From Flaviramulus sp. (GTDB lineage: Bacteria; Bacteroidota; Bacteroidia; Flavobacteriales; Flavobacteriaceae), in assembly GCA_030731745.1 (NCBI GenBank), contig JANQTJ010000035.1:1-64000 (forward strand): DNA of 64,000 bases, written 5' to 3'. Both the position numbers and the translations under genes were made by a program. The notes under the pieces were generated by a model. That model did no database searches and had not been told where the DNA came from. It saw only the letters and a program-made list of their open reading frames with translations. Positions 7,251 through 16,298 of this stretch are shown piece by piece; the stretch's first letter is position 1, and each line of letters begins with the position of its first letter.

Positions 7251-8255
7251 ATGGGCATGACATCTAATCTCATAAAATTATTTTTTTGTTTCTCTTTATT
7301 AATAAGTATTACTTCTTGCACCACTGATGATATTTTACCAAGTATTGAGCTAACAGCAAGTAGCGTCAATTTAAGTGAAGACAATGGTTATATTACTGTT
7401 ACTGTTTCAGTTAACACAAAGGTTAATCAATCATTAACTGTGCCTTTAGTATTATCTGGTACCGCAACAGATGGTAGTGATTTCAGTTTAAGTACTCCGA
7501 ATATAACAATAAATTCTGGTAACAATTCAGGTAGTATTACTATTACTGGAATTCAAGATAATATAATTGAAGGTGTTGAAACACTAAATATATCACTAGG
7601 AACTGTGAAAAATGTACTTATATTAAGTAATTCTGAAATTTATATTTCTGTTTTAGATGATGATTCAGATTCAGATGGGGATGGCGTTTTAGATGCTAAT
7701 GATGATTGTCCAAATGTGGCAGGAGATATAAATAACAATGGTTGTCCATTTTTAGGGTTTTTAATTAATGAAGTTTTGTATGATCCAGCAGCTAATTTGC
7801 CCGGAGATGCCAATGGTGATGGAGTAAGAGACGCAAATCAAGACGAATTTATAGAATTTTATAATTCTGGTACAGAATTAGATATTTCTGGTTATACAGT
7901 TTCAGACGCTAGTGCTTTAAGACATACATTTCCATCAGGTACTGTTGTACCTAAAAATGGAGTTTTGGTATTATTTGGTGGTGGTTCCCCTTCAGGAAGC
8001 TTTGGTGGTGCTATTGTTCAAGTAGCTTCAGAAGGACAAATTAATATTAGTAATGCAGGAGATACGGTAACTGTGAGAGATGCCAATGGTAATGAAGTAG
8101 TTGTATTTGATTTAGCAGGTTTATCAGGTAATCCAGACGAATCTTATACTAGAAACCCTGACCTTACTGGAGATTTTGCTCAGCATACCACTATTACTGA
8201 AGCTGAAGGAAGATTGTTTTCTCCTGGAACTAAATTAGATGGTACTTCCTTCTAA
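7251..8255 (+). CDS. Surface lipoprotein: Calx-beta-like, TSP3-like and lamin-tail domains
   Basis: The 334-residue protein has a lipoprotein signal peptide (SITSC, Cys23) followed by TTDD, which resembles the acidic export signal of surface lipoproteins in this phylum. Residues about 30-140 look like a Calx-beta domain (LSEDNGYITVTVSV, ending SVLDDD). Residues 141-165 look like a thrombospondin type 3 Ca2+ repeat (DSDGDGVLDANDDCP). Residues about 170-334 form a lamin-tail domain related to those at 5702-7051 (DANGDGVRDANQDEFIEF). It opens the seven-gene operon behind operator C. The start may be ATG 7251 or 7257. A surface binding role is inferred. Confidence 0.78.
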   Translation: MGMTSNLIKLFFCFSLLISITSCTTDDILPSIELTASSVNLSEDNGYITVTVSVNTKVNQSLTVPLVLSGTATDGSDFSLSTPNITINSGNNSGSITITGIQDNIIEGVETLNISLGTVKNVLILSNSEIYISVLDDDSDSDGDGVLDANDDCPNVAGDINNNGCPFLGFLINEVLYDPAANLPGDANGDGVRDANQDEFIEFYNSGTELDISGYTVSDASALRHTFPSGTVVPKNGVLVLFGGGSPSGSFGGAIVQVASEGQINISNAGDTVTVRDANGNEVVVFDLAGLSGNPDESYTRNPDLTGDFAQHTTITEAEGRLFSPGTKLDGTSF

Positions 8256-8272
8256 TTAAAAACAAAAAAAAT

Positions 8273-9634
8273 ATGCACTATTTAGGAGCTATGCTATCAC
8301 TTGTATTTATATTTTTTACTGCAAATTTTTTGTTGAAAAAATATAATCCTCATGCTATTTTATTAGTATCTGGATTATTAATGTTGGTAGTAGCAGAATT
8401 TTTAAAGTATAAATTGCCTGAATTAAAAGAATCAACTGGTTTTTCAGGATTTGATTTATTTAGATATATAGAAGAATCTTTTAGTAAAACAAATGCTGGT
8501 GTTGGATTAATGATTATGGCTATTGGTGGTTTTGTTGCTTATATTGATAAAATTGGAGCTTCTGATGCCTTGGTTCATGTTTCGATGAAACCACTTAAAT
8601 TATTTAAGAAAAAGCCATATTTGGCTGCATCCTTAGTAATTCCTATTGGTCAACTTTTATTTGTAGCTATCCCTTCTGCAGCAGGTTTAGGTTTACTTTT
8701 AATGGCATCATTATTTCCAATTTTAGTTAACTTAGGTGTAAGTAGATTATCTGCAGTTTCAGTAATTACAGCAACAACGGCCTTTGGTATTGGTCCAGCT
8801 TCAGCAATAACTGCTAGCGCAATTGGTATCGCAAAAATAGATTCTGTATTTTATTTTCTAAATCATCAAATACCTCTGGTTTTACCACTAAGTGTGTCTA
8901 TGATGATTACTTATTATTTTGTAAATCGTTATTTTGACAAAAGGGAACAAACAACACAAAACAATAAAGATGTTGAAAAAAAAGAGTTAAAAGCACCATT
9001 AATATATGCTATAATTCCAATATTACCCATCATACTTTTGATTGTTTTCTCTGAAATTTTTAGTTTTTTTGAATCCCCCATAACATTGCATACTACTACT
9101 GCCATGTTTATAAGTTTGTTTGTTGCTTTGGTTTTTGAACTTATTAGAGTTAGAAATTTAAAAGAAGTATTTAACTCATTTACTGTTTTTTGGAATGGCA
9201 TGGGAAATATTTTTAAATCAGTTGTAACGTTAATTATTACTGCAGATATTTTTGCTAAAGGGCTTATAAGTTTAGGATTTATTGATGGGTTGTTAGATGT
9301 AGCCCAAAACTTTGGTTTTGCAGCAATAGGAATAGGAATTGTGATGACCATCATGATCTTTTTGGCATCCATGCTTATGGGAAGTGGTAATGCGGCATTC
9401 TTTGCATTTGGCCCTTTAATTCCTAAAATAGCTGGTAAATTAGGAGTTGAAAGCACTTCAATCATTTTGCCTATGCAACTATCAGCATCCATGGGAAGAA
9501 CTGTATCTCCAGTGGCAGGTGTTATTATTGCGACAGCAGCTATAGCAGATGTGACAACTATAGCTATAGTAAAGAGAAATTTAATACCATTAGTTGTAGC
9601 ATTAGTATTAATGCTATCATTTCATTATATATAA
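8273..9634 (+). CDS. dcuC: DcuC-family C4-dicarboxylate transporter
   Basis: This is a 453-residue inner-membrane protein with about 12 hydrophobic segments. It resembles E. coli DcuC along its length: an N-terminal pair of helices, the STGFSGFDLFRYIEE segment (STGYSATDIVEYVK in E. coli), MIMAIGGFVAYIDKIGASDALV, and LGLLLMASLFPILVNLGVSR. DcuC proteins exchange or export fumarate, succinate and malate, and some relatives move aspartate. The gene sits 17 bp after the lamin-tail lipoprotein gene and 4 bp before the isoaspartyl dipeptidase-like gene. Uptake of C4 acids or aspartate produced by the neighbouring hydrolases is inferred. The family call is firm, the exact substrate is not. Confidence 0.85.
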   Translation: MHYLGAMLSLVFIFFTANFLLKKYNPHAILLVSGLLMLVVAEFLKYKLPELKESTGFSGFDLFRYIEESFSKTNAGVGLMIMAIGGFVAYIDKIGASDALVHVSMKPLKLFKKKPYLAASLVIPIGQLLFVAIPSAAGLGLLLMASLFPILVNLGVSRLSAVSVITATTAFGIGPASAITASAIGIAKIDSVFYFLNHQIPLVLPLSVSMMITYYFVNRYFDKREQTTQNNKDVEKKELKAPLIYAIIPILPIILLIVFSEIFSFFESPITLHTTTAMFISLFVALVFELIRVRNLKEVFNSFTVFWNGMGNIFKSVVTLIITADIFAKGLISLGFIDGLLDVAQNFGFAAIGIGIVMTIMIFLASMLMGSGNAAFFAFGPLIPKIAGKLGVESTSIILPMQLSASMGRTVSPVAGVIIATAAIADVTTIAIVKRNLIPLVVALVLMLSFHYI

Positions 9635-9638
9635 TTTT

Positions 9639-10781
9639 ATGTTGAAATTAATTAAAAATACAAATTTATATACACCAAAATATTTAGGTAAAAAAGACCT
9701 TCTTATTGCAGGGAAAAAAATTATTGCTGTTGAAGATAATCTAGATGCTTTCAGAAAAATAGCTGACGTTTGGGACGCTAAAGGAAAGGTTGTAACACCA
9801 GGGTTAATAGATCAGCATATTCATATTATTGGTGCCGGAGGAAAAGAAGGTTTTTCGTCTATGACACCAGAAGTTAACCTAAGTGAATTAATTGCATGCG
9901 GAAGCACCACTGTAGTTGGCTTATTAGGAACTGATGGTACTGCAAGAAATATAAGAACCCTTTACAGCAAAGCAAAAGCTTTGGAGGAAGAAGGAATTTC
10001 TGCTTATATGTACTCTGGTTATTATGGTATAGATTCCATGACCATTACTGATAGCATACAAGGTGATATGATTTTTATTGATAAAGTTTTAGGCTGTAAA
10101 ATTGCCATAAGCGATATTAGATCGTCTTATCCAACTGCTTTAGAGTTAGTAAGAAAGCTTCGCGATATTATGGTTGGAGGATTTATAGGTAAAAAGAAAG
10201 GCATATTGCATGTACATCTTGGAAATTTAGATTCTAAATTAGACATATTATTTGAATTAGTGAACGATTATAAATTTCCCATAAAACATATTTCACCAAC
10301 TCATGTAGGGCGCACTAAAGAGCTTTTTGACCAGGCTATTGAATTTGCCAAGCTTGGTGGTATGATTGATATAACCACAGGGGCTTCAAAATATACTGAC
10401 CCTTATAAGTCTGTCTTGTATGCTTTAGAACAAGGTGCTAATATTGACAACATAACTTTTAGTACCGACGGTCATGCGGGTTTAACAAAATTTGATAACC
10501 AAGGAAATGCCATTGGTATAAGAAAAGCCCCTATTAACTCAAATCTGGAAGAAGTTAGATTGCTTGTTAAAAAAGGAGGCATGCCTATTGAAGAGGCCTT
10601 TAAGATTATTACAACCAATCCTGCAAATAATTTAGGTTTAAAAAATAAAGGAAAAATTGAAGTTGGAATGGATGCTGATTTATGTTGTTTTGATGATGAT
10701 TTGAATTTAAAAGATGTCTTTGCCAACGGCAAACATATGATGGACAACGGTAACATTATAGTTAAAGGAGTATTTGAATAA
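9639..10781 (+). CDS. iadA: Isoaspartyl dipeptidase-like amidohydrolase (IadA family)
   Basis: The 380-residue protein aligns with E. coli IadA with an almost constant offset of eight residues. All dinuclear metal ligands are visible: His60 and His62 in DQHIH, the carboxylated Lys154 in LGCKIAISD, His193, His222 and Asp277. Arg161, Arg225 and Tyr129 of the substrate pocket are also kept. Two positions I recall as substrate contacts in E. coli differ: Glu77 is Lys69 here and Ser289 is Gly281. IadA cleaves beta-aspartyl dipeptides in the cytoplasm. The altered contacts suggest a related but different acidic substrate. It follows dcuC by 4 bp in the same operon. Confidence 0.85.
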   Translation: MLKLIKNTNLYTPKYLGKKDLLIAGKKIIAVEDNLDAFRKIADVWDAKGKVVTPGLIDQHIHIIGAGGKEGFSSMTPEVNLSELIACGSTTVVGLLGTDGTARNIRTLYSKAKALEEEGISAYMYSGYYGIDSMTITDSIQGDMIFIDKVLGCKIAISDIRSSYPTALELVRKLRDIMVGGFIGKKKGILHVHLGNLDSKLDILFELVNDYKFPIKHISPTHVGRTKELFDQAIEFAKLGGMIDITTGASKYTDPYKSVLYALEQGANIDNITFSTDGHAGLTKFDNQGNAIGIRKAPINSNLEEVRLLVKKGGMPIEEAFKIITTNPANNLGLKNKGKIEVGMDADLCCFDDDLNLKDVFANGKHMMDNGNIIVKGVFE

Positions 10782-10795
10782 TAATAATAAAAAGC

Positions 10796-12103
10796 ATGAA
10801 GATTCATAAAATCATTAGCGTTAGTCTCTTACTACTATCATTTGCATTTGTATATGCTCAAGAAATAAAACTTGATACTTACAGATTTGGTGAAGGATTA
10901 AATTTTTCAGGTGAAGGGGATTATAAAATCAGATTAAGCGGTTTCATTCAGCCCTACATGGAAACTCAGCACCAAACAGATGTTGAAGAAAATAGTTCGT
11001 TTAATCGATTTAGGATGCGCCGGTTGCGTTTAAGAATTGATGGCAATTCAGGAAATCAAAGATTTAATTATCGCTTTCAAGTAGATTTAAGTGGCACCTC
11101 TGAAGCCGATATTACTACCACAAGCAATTATTTATTGGATGCTTATGTTTCTTACGATATAACAAATAGAATTACAGCCACATTCGGTCAACGTTCAACC
11201 TACACAGATAACAGGGAGCTCTTTATGGACTCTAGATCACTTCAGTTAGTAGAACGTAGCCCTCTAACCTCGGCATTTGCTTCCATTCGTGAGTTTGGGT
11301 TATTTCTTCAAGGGAATTTTAAAGCTGGTTTCGGATCGTATTTAAGACCTTATTTTGTTTTAACAAATGGAGATGGCGGTAATGTTTTTAGAGCTGATTA
11401 CGGAGGTGTAAAAGTTGGTGGTCGTATAGATTATTTGCCTTTTGGTCTATTCACAAACTTTGGTCAGTTCAGACAAACAGACATTGTAAGAGAAAATGCT
11501 CCTAAATTAGTCATTGGGGCAAATTTCAGTCATAATAACGGCATGAGCAGTAGAAGAGGTAGAGAAAGCGGAACCATTCTGTACCTAAATGATAACGATG
11601 AAGAATCGCTTCCTGATTATACAAAATATGGCGTAGACTTCTTATTTAAATATAACGGATTTTCTGCCTTAGGTGAATATGTAAAATCTAAAACCACAGT
11701 TCCAACAGATATTACACAACGAGTTAGAAATGATGGAACAACCTCAACTGTTTTTGATGTTAATGGAGTTCAAGATGTTGAAAATTATGTAAAAGGAAGA
11801 ATGATGCTTGGAGAAGCTTTTAACTTTCAAATGGGATATATTTTTAAAAGTGGTTTCTCCATTGATGGCCGTTATACACATCTTAAAGCTGATGAGAATT
11901 CATTCTTGAATAACGCCACTTTTTATAACCGCCCTAATTACTACACCTTTGGCGTAAGTAAATATTTGGGTAGAAATTACGGCGCAAAAATTCAGGCAGA
12001 TTATACCTATGTGGATGGTAGCCTTGGAATTAATGATAACAATGGTAATCCATTACCTGGAGATGAAACTTTATTAAGAATAATGCTAACCGTTTCATTT
12101 TAA
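10796..12103 (+). CDS. Phosphate-selective porin O/P-like outer-membrane porin
   Basis: This 435-residue protein has a Sec signal peptide (cleaved near VYAQ) and a beta-barrel pattern of alternating residues ending in an aromatic (LTVSF), as expected for an outer-membrane porin. Features of the porin O/P family include IRLSGFIQPYMETQ at the N-terminus, RFRMRRLRLRIDG, and the FGQRSTYTDNRELF loop. Such porins pass anions. It has a paralogue two genes downstream (13659-14873), with the M14 peptidase between them. Passage of acidic peptides or dicarboxylates is inferred from the operon. Confidence 0.8.
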   Translation: MKIHKIISVSLLLLSFAFVYAQEIKLDTYRFGEGLNFSGEGDYKIRLSGFIQPYMETQHQTDVEENSSFNRFRMRRLRLRIDGNSGNQRFNYRFQVDLSGTSEADITTTSNYLLDAYVSYDITNRITATFGQRSTYTDNRELFMDSRSLQLVERSPLTSAFASIREFGLFLQGNFKAGFGSYLRPYFVLTNGDGGNVFRADYGGVKVGGRIDYLPFGLFTNFGQFRQTDIVRENAPKLVIGANFSHNNGMSSRRGRESGTILYLNDNDEESLPDYTKYGVDFLFKYNGFSALGEYVKSKTTVPTDITQRVRNDGTTSTVFDVNGVQDVENYVKGRMMLGEAFNFQMGYIFKSGFSIDGRYTHLKADENSFLNNATFYNRPNYYTFGVSKYLGRNYGAKIQADYTYVDGSLGINDNNGNPLPGDETLLRIMLTVSF

Positions 12104-12106
12104 ATA

Positions 12107-13639
12107 ATGCTTAAACAACCTATCATATTAGCTTTATTTTTTTACACGACATGTATGTTGGGTCAATTAAATCCGCAATCAAAAAAGATTACAGAAAAAT
12201 TCTTTCCAGACGCAGATTTTATTGAAGACATTACTCCGGCACTTCAAAAGAAAAAAGGATTTACAGATTATGAAGAGCTAACATCTTATTTAGAAATGTT
12301 AGTTGCTCAACATCCAGAAAAAATTCAGCTTTCATATATTGGCGAATCTCAAAAAGGAAAACAAATTCCAATGGTTCGTTTAACAAATACGAATTCCAAT
12401 GAAAAACTTAAAGTTTGGATACAAGGTGGGCTACATGGAGATGAACCAGCAAGCACAGAAGGCGTTCTCTACTTGTTAAATAAACTTTTAAATGATTCAA
12501 AATACACATATTTATTAGACAGTTTAGACTTAGCCGTTATTCCCATGGCGAATATTGATGGCTATTTAAAGCAAGATAGATACGCCGCCAATGGTCTCGA
12601 TTTAAACCGAGATCAAACTAAATTAATGGCGTCTGAAACACTGGTGATTAAGAAAGCGTTTACAGATTTTAATCCTGAATTAGGTTTAGATTTTCATGAA
12701 TACAGACCATACCGTAAAGATTTTGTAAGAATGAGCTCTTTCGGGATAACATCTGCCTATGATGCCATGTTTTTATACAGCGGAAATTTAAATGTGCCTG
12801 AAAATTTAAGAACACTTACAAATACGCTTTTTGTAGAAAATGCCAGAAAAGTTCTTGAAAATAATGGATTAAGACAACACGACTACATCACAACTCAAAC
12901 ATATGGTGGACAAATACACTTTAATCAAGGGTCCAATAACGCCCGTTCAAGCGCCACTAATTATGCCTTGAACAATATGATTTCAACATTATTTGAAATA
13001 AGAGGTGTTGGAATAGGTAGAACTTCTTTTAAAAGACGCATAAACGTTACGTTTTTAATTGCTATTAATTATTTAGAAACAGCCTATAACAATATAGCTT
13101 TAGTTAAAGAAGAAATAGCCAAAGCAAATTCACTAAACAATGATGCGATTGTAACGAGTTCCAAAACAATTTATACTAGCAGTATACAAACTATTGATTT
13201 AGATACAAACGATTTGATTGATTTAGAGATAACCATAAGAGACGCCTTACAATCTAAACCTGAACTGGTAAGAAAGCGCCCTAAAGCGTATGTTATTGAT
13301 AAAAATCAAGCTGAAATTATTGAAAAGCTAAAGATTTTAGGTATTACTATTGAATCTTTAAGCGAAGACACTGAATTAGAAGTAGAAAGTTTTACGGTTT
13401 CAGAATATCAGCGAGATTCTGAAAAATATGAAAAAATGAATTTACAAACTGTTGAAACGGTTTTAAACTCAGAAAAATTAAGCTTTCCGCAAGGAACCTT
13501 TAAGATTCCAATGAATCAAAAAAGAGCTAATTTAATTATAGAACTTTTAGAACCAGAAGCGCCAAACAGCTTTGTGAGTTTTGGTGTTTTAGAAACCGAA
13601 AAATTAGACACATTACCCATTTATAGATTATTAAATTAA
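12107..13639 (+). CDS. Secreted M14-family zinc carboxypeptidase
   Basis: The 510-residue protein has a Sec signal peptide (ending MLGQ) and an M14 peptidase domain at about 50-340. The zinc ligands are in GGLHGDEPAS (HxxE) and in LDFHEYRP (third His), the substrate-binding segment LDLNRDQ is present, and the catalytic Glu is in LFEIRG. The C-terminal 150 residues form an extra domain without a recognised fold. M14 enzymes remove C-terminal residues from peptides. It would act in the periplasm, since no T9SS tail is present. It begins 4 bp after the porin gene. It may produce small acidic peptides for the IadA-like enzyme. Confidence 0.83.
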   Translation: MLKQPIILALFFYTTCMLGQLNPQSKKITEKFFPDADFIEDITPALQKKKGFTDYEELTSYLEMLVAQHPEKIQLSYIGESQKGKQIPMVRLTNTNSNEKLKVWIQGGLHGDEPASTEGVLYLLNKLLNDSKYTYLLDSLDLAVIPMANIDGYLKQDRYAANGLDLNRDQTKLMASETLVIKKAFTDFNPELGLDFHEYRPYRKDFVRMSSFGITSAYDAMFLYSGNLNVPENLRTLTNTLFVENARKVLENNGLRQHDYITTQTYGGQIHFNQGSNNARSSATNYALNNMISTLFEIRGVGIGRTSFKRRINVTFLIAINYLETAYNNIALVKEEIAKANSLNNDAIVTSSKTIYTSSIQTIDLDTNDLIDLEITIRDALQSKPELVRKRPKAYVIDKNQAEIIEKLKILGITIESLSEDTELEVESFTVSEYQRDSEKYEKMNLQTVETVLNSEKLSFPQGTFKIPMNQKRANLIIELLEPEAPNSFVSFGVLETEKLDTLPIYRLLN

Positions 13640-13658
13640 CAATACAAAAAATAAACAA

Positions 13659-14873
13659 ATGAAAAAACTGTCATTATTAATCCTATTTTTCTGTATAACC
13701 ATACTGTTAAATGCCCAAGAGAGTGACAAAAACCAAGCAAGTTTTGACCTTGGTAGCGGTTTAAATTTTTCCTTTAACGAAGGGGATTACCAATTTAATT
13801 TTGGTGGATTTATCCAACCCACATACAAATACAGTAAACTTGAAGGGCAAAAATCTGATAATGAATTCAGTGCTAAAAGAGCTTATTTAATAATTTCAGG
13901 AACAGCTGTAAAAGAAAAGGTAAGTTTTCTAATTCAGACGGATTATAGTCTTTCACAGCCATTATTAGATGCTTGGGTTGCGTATCATCCTACTAGCAAA
14001 ATAACTATAACTGTTGGGCAAAAACAAACCTTTCTAAATAATCGAGAGATGACATTTAGAGAAGATAAATTACAGTTTACAGACCGTAGTTTATTGAGTC
14101 AAACATTAAGTAGAACAGGACGAGAATTTGGTCTGTTCATGGAAAGTAAGTTTGGCAACAAATTTGGTATAGTGCCTATGGCTGCATTAACCTCTGGAGA
14201 TGGAAGAAATTCTTTTGGTGCTGATTCTAGAGATACAGATCTAGGAGGATTAAAAATTGGAGGGCGTTTAGACTTGTATCCATTTGGTTATTTCTCTGAA
14301 GGCAATGATAATTTAAGTGCCGATTTAGCACATGAACAAAGCTTAAAATTTGTTATTGGTGCAGCAATAAGTCAAAATACAGGGGTAAGTAATGCTAACG
14401 GCGAAGGTCATGGAAATTTTTTGTTATACAATGCTAATGGTCTTAATAATCTTCCAGACTATTCACAAGTTTATCTTGATTTTTTATTGAAATACCAAGG
14501 ATTCTCATTTTTAGGAGAATATGCTAATGCAAGCGCAAGTGGTTTAAATACAACCTTTATTGATGCCACTGCAACACAGATATTGGCACCTCAACAAATT
14601 AGTGAGTATTTATTAATAGGAGATAGTTATAATTTTCAGGCTGGTTATGTAACTGCAAAAGGACTAAGTTTTGATTTTAGATATGAAAGTTCTAAGCCAG
14701 AATATAAAGCTAATTTAAACTCTTTAATGCAAGATTCAAATAGTTTTACATTTGGACTCACAAAATATTTTAATAATAACAATTTGAAAATGCAAGCTTC
14801 CATTTCAAGCATTGACTATTCAAATGCTAGCAATCAAACTATTGGAGAATTTGTTATGCAGATTGTTTTCTAG
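13659..14873 (+). CDS. Second porin O/P-like outer-membrane porin
   Basis: This 404-residue protein has a Sec signal peptide (ending LNAQ) and a predicted beta barrel ending in MQIVF. It is paralogous to 10796-12103: LNFSFNEGDYQFNFGGFIQP matches the other porin's GLNFSGEGDYKIRLSGFIQP, and both carry a GQxxTxxxNRE segment. The two are diverged enough that they may differ in selectivity. It abuts the esterase gene: TAG at 14871-14873 is followed directly by ATG at 14874. Confidence 0.8.
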   Translation: MKKLSLLILFFCITILLNAQESDKNQASFDLGSGLNFSFNEGDYQFNFGGFIQPTYKYSKLEGQKSDNEFSAKRAYLIISGTAVKEKVSFLIQTDYSLSQPLLDAWVAYHPTSKITITVGQKQTFLNNREMTFREDKLQFTDRSLLSQTLSRTGREFGLFMESKFGNKFGIVPMAALTSGDGRNSFGADSRDTDLGGLKIGGRLDLYPFGYFSEGNDNLSADLAHEQSLKFVIGAAISQNTGVSNANGEGHGNFLLYNANGLNNLPDYSQVYLDFLLKYQGFSFLGEYANASASGLNTTFIDATATQILAPQQISEYLLIGDSYNFQAGYVTAKGLSFDFRYESSKPEYKANLNSLMQDSNSFTFGLTKYFNNNNLKMQASISSIDYSNASNQTIGEFVMQIVF

Positions 14874-16019
14874 ATGCATAGAAAGTTAATAATCTTTGTT
14901 TTTATAATTAATTTTACTTTGTGTTTTGGACAAATATTAAGACCAAATACTACAGGTTCATTTACTTATATTCCAACAGCTCCTTTAAATACCAAACCTG
15001 TTGAAGTCTTTTATCATATTCCAACAGGAGATATAAATACTATGCCTATTTTATTTTCCTTTCATGGTGCTAGTAGAAATGGAGCCGATTATAGAGATTT
15101 TTGGATTTCTATGGCAGATGCTAATGGTTTTATGGTATTTGCTCCTGAATTTTCAGATACATATTATCCAACAGGAGATCAATACCAGTCAGGAAACATT
15201 TTTGATGATGGAGATAATCCAAGTTTAGCCACTTATAATCCTATAAATGAATGGACTTTTTCTATAATTGACCCTCTTTTTGAATATATTAAAGCTGATG
15301 TCTCAAGCATTCAAGAAGTATATAATGCATGGGGGCATTCAGGAGGTGCACAATTTTTACATCGATTTGTTGAATACCTACCTAATAGCAAATTGTATAT
15401 TGCAGTTTGTTCAAATTCTGGCTGGTATACGGTGCCTGAATACACTTATAATTTTCCTTATGGATTAAATGAAGGACAATTATTAAACGAGACTTTAACC
15501 GACGCATTTTCCAAAAAGCTTATTGTTCACTTAGGGTTAGATGACATCGATCCTAATTCAGCAGGATTAAGGCACAATATTGTTGTTGATACTCAGCAGG
15601 GATTGTATCGTTTGGCTAGGGGAAGATATTTTTTTAACACAAGTCAAACAACGTCATTAAGTATGAGTGTCCCTTTTAATTGGGAAAAACATGAAATTAC
15701 TGGTATTGGTCATGACGCACAGTTAATGGCAAATGATGCCTTGCAATTTATTTTAAACAGCACACTTTCTAATCAAGATTATCTAACATCAAAATCATTT
15801 AATATTTATCCAAATCCAACATCTTCAAATTTTGTGAAATTTAGTACAAAACTAAATACTCCAATTTCAGTTTCTGTTTTCAATATATTCGGAGAGGAGA
15901 TAGTCAAAAAAATAATTGAAAACCGCATTTTAAATATCTCTAATCTTATTCCTGGGATTTATTTAATAAAGATACAGTCAGATACATTCTCAACTACAAA
16001 AAAATTAATCAAAAAATAA
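14874..16019 (+). CDS. T9SS-exported alpha/beta-hydrolase (PHB-depolymerase/esterase-like)
   Basis: The 381-residue protein has a Sec signal peptide (ending LCFGQ), an alpha/beta-hydrolase domain (about 20-300) and a type A T9SS sorting tail (about 305-381, SFNIYPNPTSSNF to TTKKLIKK). Catalytic features are SFHGASRNGADYRD, the nucleophile elbow WGHSGGAQ near residue 158, LDDIDPNSAG and the late histidine in GIGHDA. It is the secreted paralogue of the lipoprotein at 3071-3994, at the other end of the locus. It is last in the operon, followed by a weak terminator. An extracellular polyester or ester substrate is likely, but its identity is unknown. Confidence 0.78.
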   Translation: MHRKLIIFVFIINFTLCFGQILRPNTTGSFTYIPTAPLNTKPVEVFYHIPTGDINTMPILFSFHGASRNGADYRDFWISMADANGFMVFAPEFSDTYYPTGDQYQSGNIFDDGDNPSLATYNPINEWTFSIIDPLFEYIKADVSSIQEVYNAWGHSGGAQFLHRFVEYLPNSKLYIAVCSNSGWYTVPEYTYNFPYGLNEGQLLNETLTDAFSKKLIVHLGLDDIDPNSAGLRHNIVVDTQQGLYRLARGRYFFNTSQTTSLSMSVPFNWEKHEITGIGHDAQLMANDALQFILNSTLSNQDYLTSKSFNIYPNPTSSNFVKFSTKLNTPISVSVFNIFGEEIVKKIIENRILNISNLIPGIYLIKIQSDTFSTTKKLIKK

Positions 16020-16148
16020 AAATTAATGTATAACACAAAAGTTATAACTATCGCTTTAGATTATTTGGGTATTAAAAACTCAAAAATTAACTACCAACTC
16101 TTGCATTATCATATTTATTGCTCTAATCGATTTAAAATGGAGTCCTAT

Positions 16149-16181
16149 ACACCTTTTGTTTTCAATTACAAGGTGTTTTAA
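16149..16181 (+). terminator. Possible terminator of the MocR-locus operon
   Basis: A 7-bp stem (16149-16155 with 16170-16176, ACACCTT and AAGGTGT) is followed by TTT and A-rich DNA, about 130 bp after the last stop codon. The short stem and weak T run make this tentative. Confidence 0.4.
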
Positions 16182-16251
16182 AATAATGCTTTTGAGGGAT
16201 TTCATAATTAATATTTAATCAAAACTATATTTTATAAATGTTTTAATTGTG

Positions 16252-16273
16252 TATTAAACGCATATTAAACGTA
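16252..16273 (+). repeat. Two tandem 11-bp repeats upstream of a small gene
   Basis: TATTAAACGCA and TATTAAACGTA lie head to tail, followed by a degenerate TAATGTACG. They end 26 bp before the ATG at 16299, and the 11-bp period is about one helical turn, so they could be a regulator site. Confidence 0.5.
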
Positions 16274-16298
16274 TAATGTACGGTTAATTTGAGTTAAT

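Noticed and set aside
7251-16019. Polysaccharide utilization locus
   Set aside because: No SusC/SusD pair or glycoside hydrolase is present. The hydrolases are esterase-, peptidase- and amidohydrolase-like.
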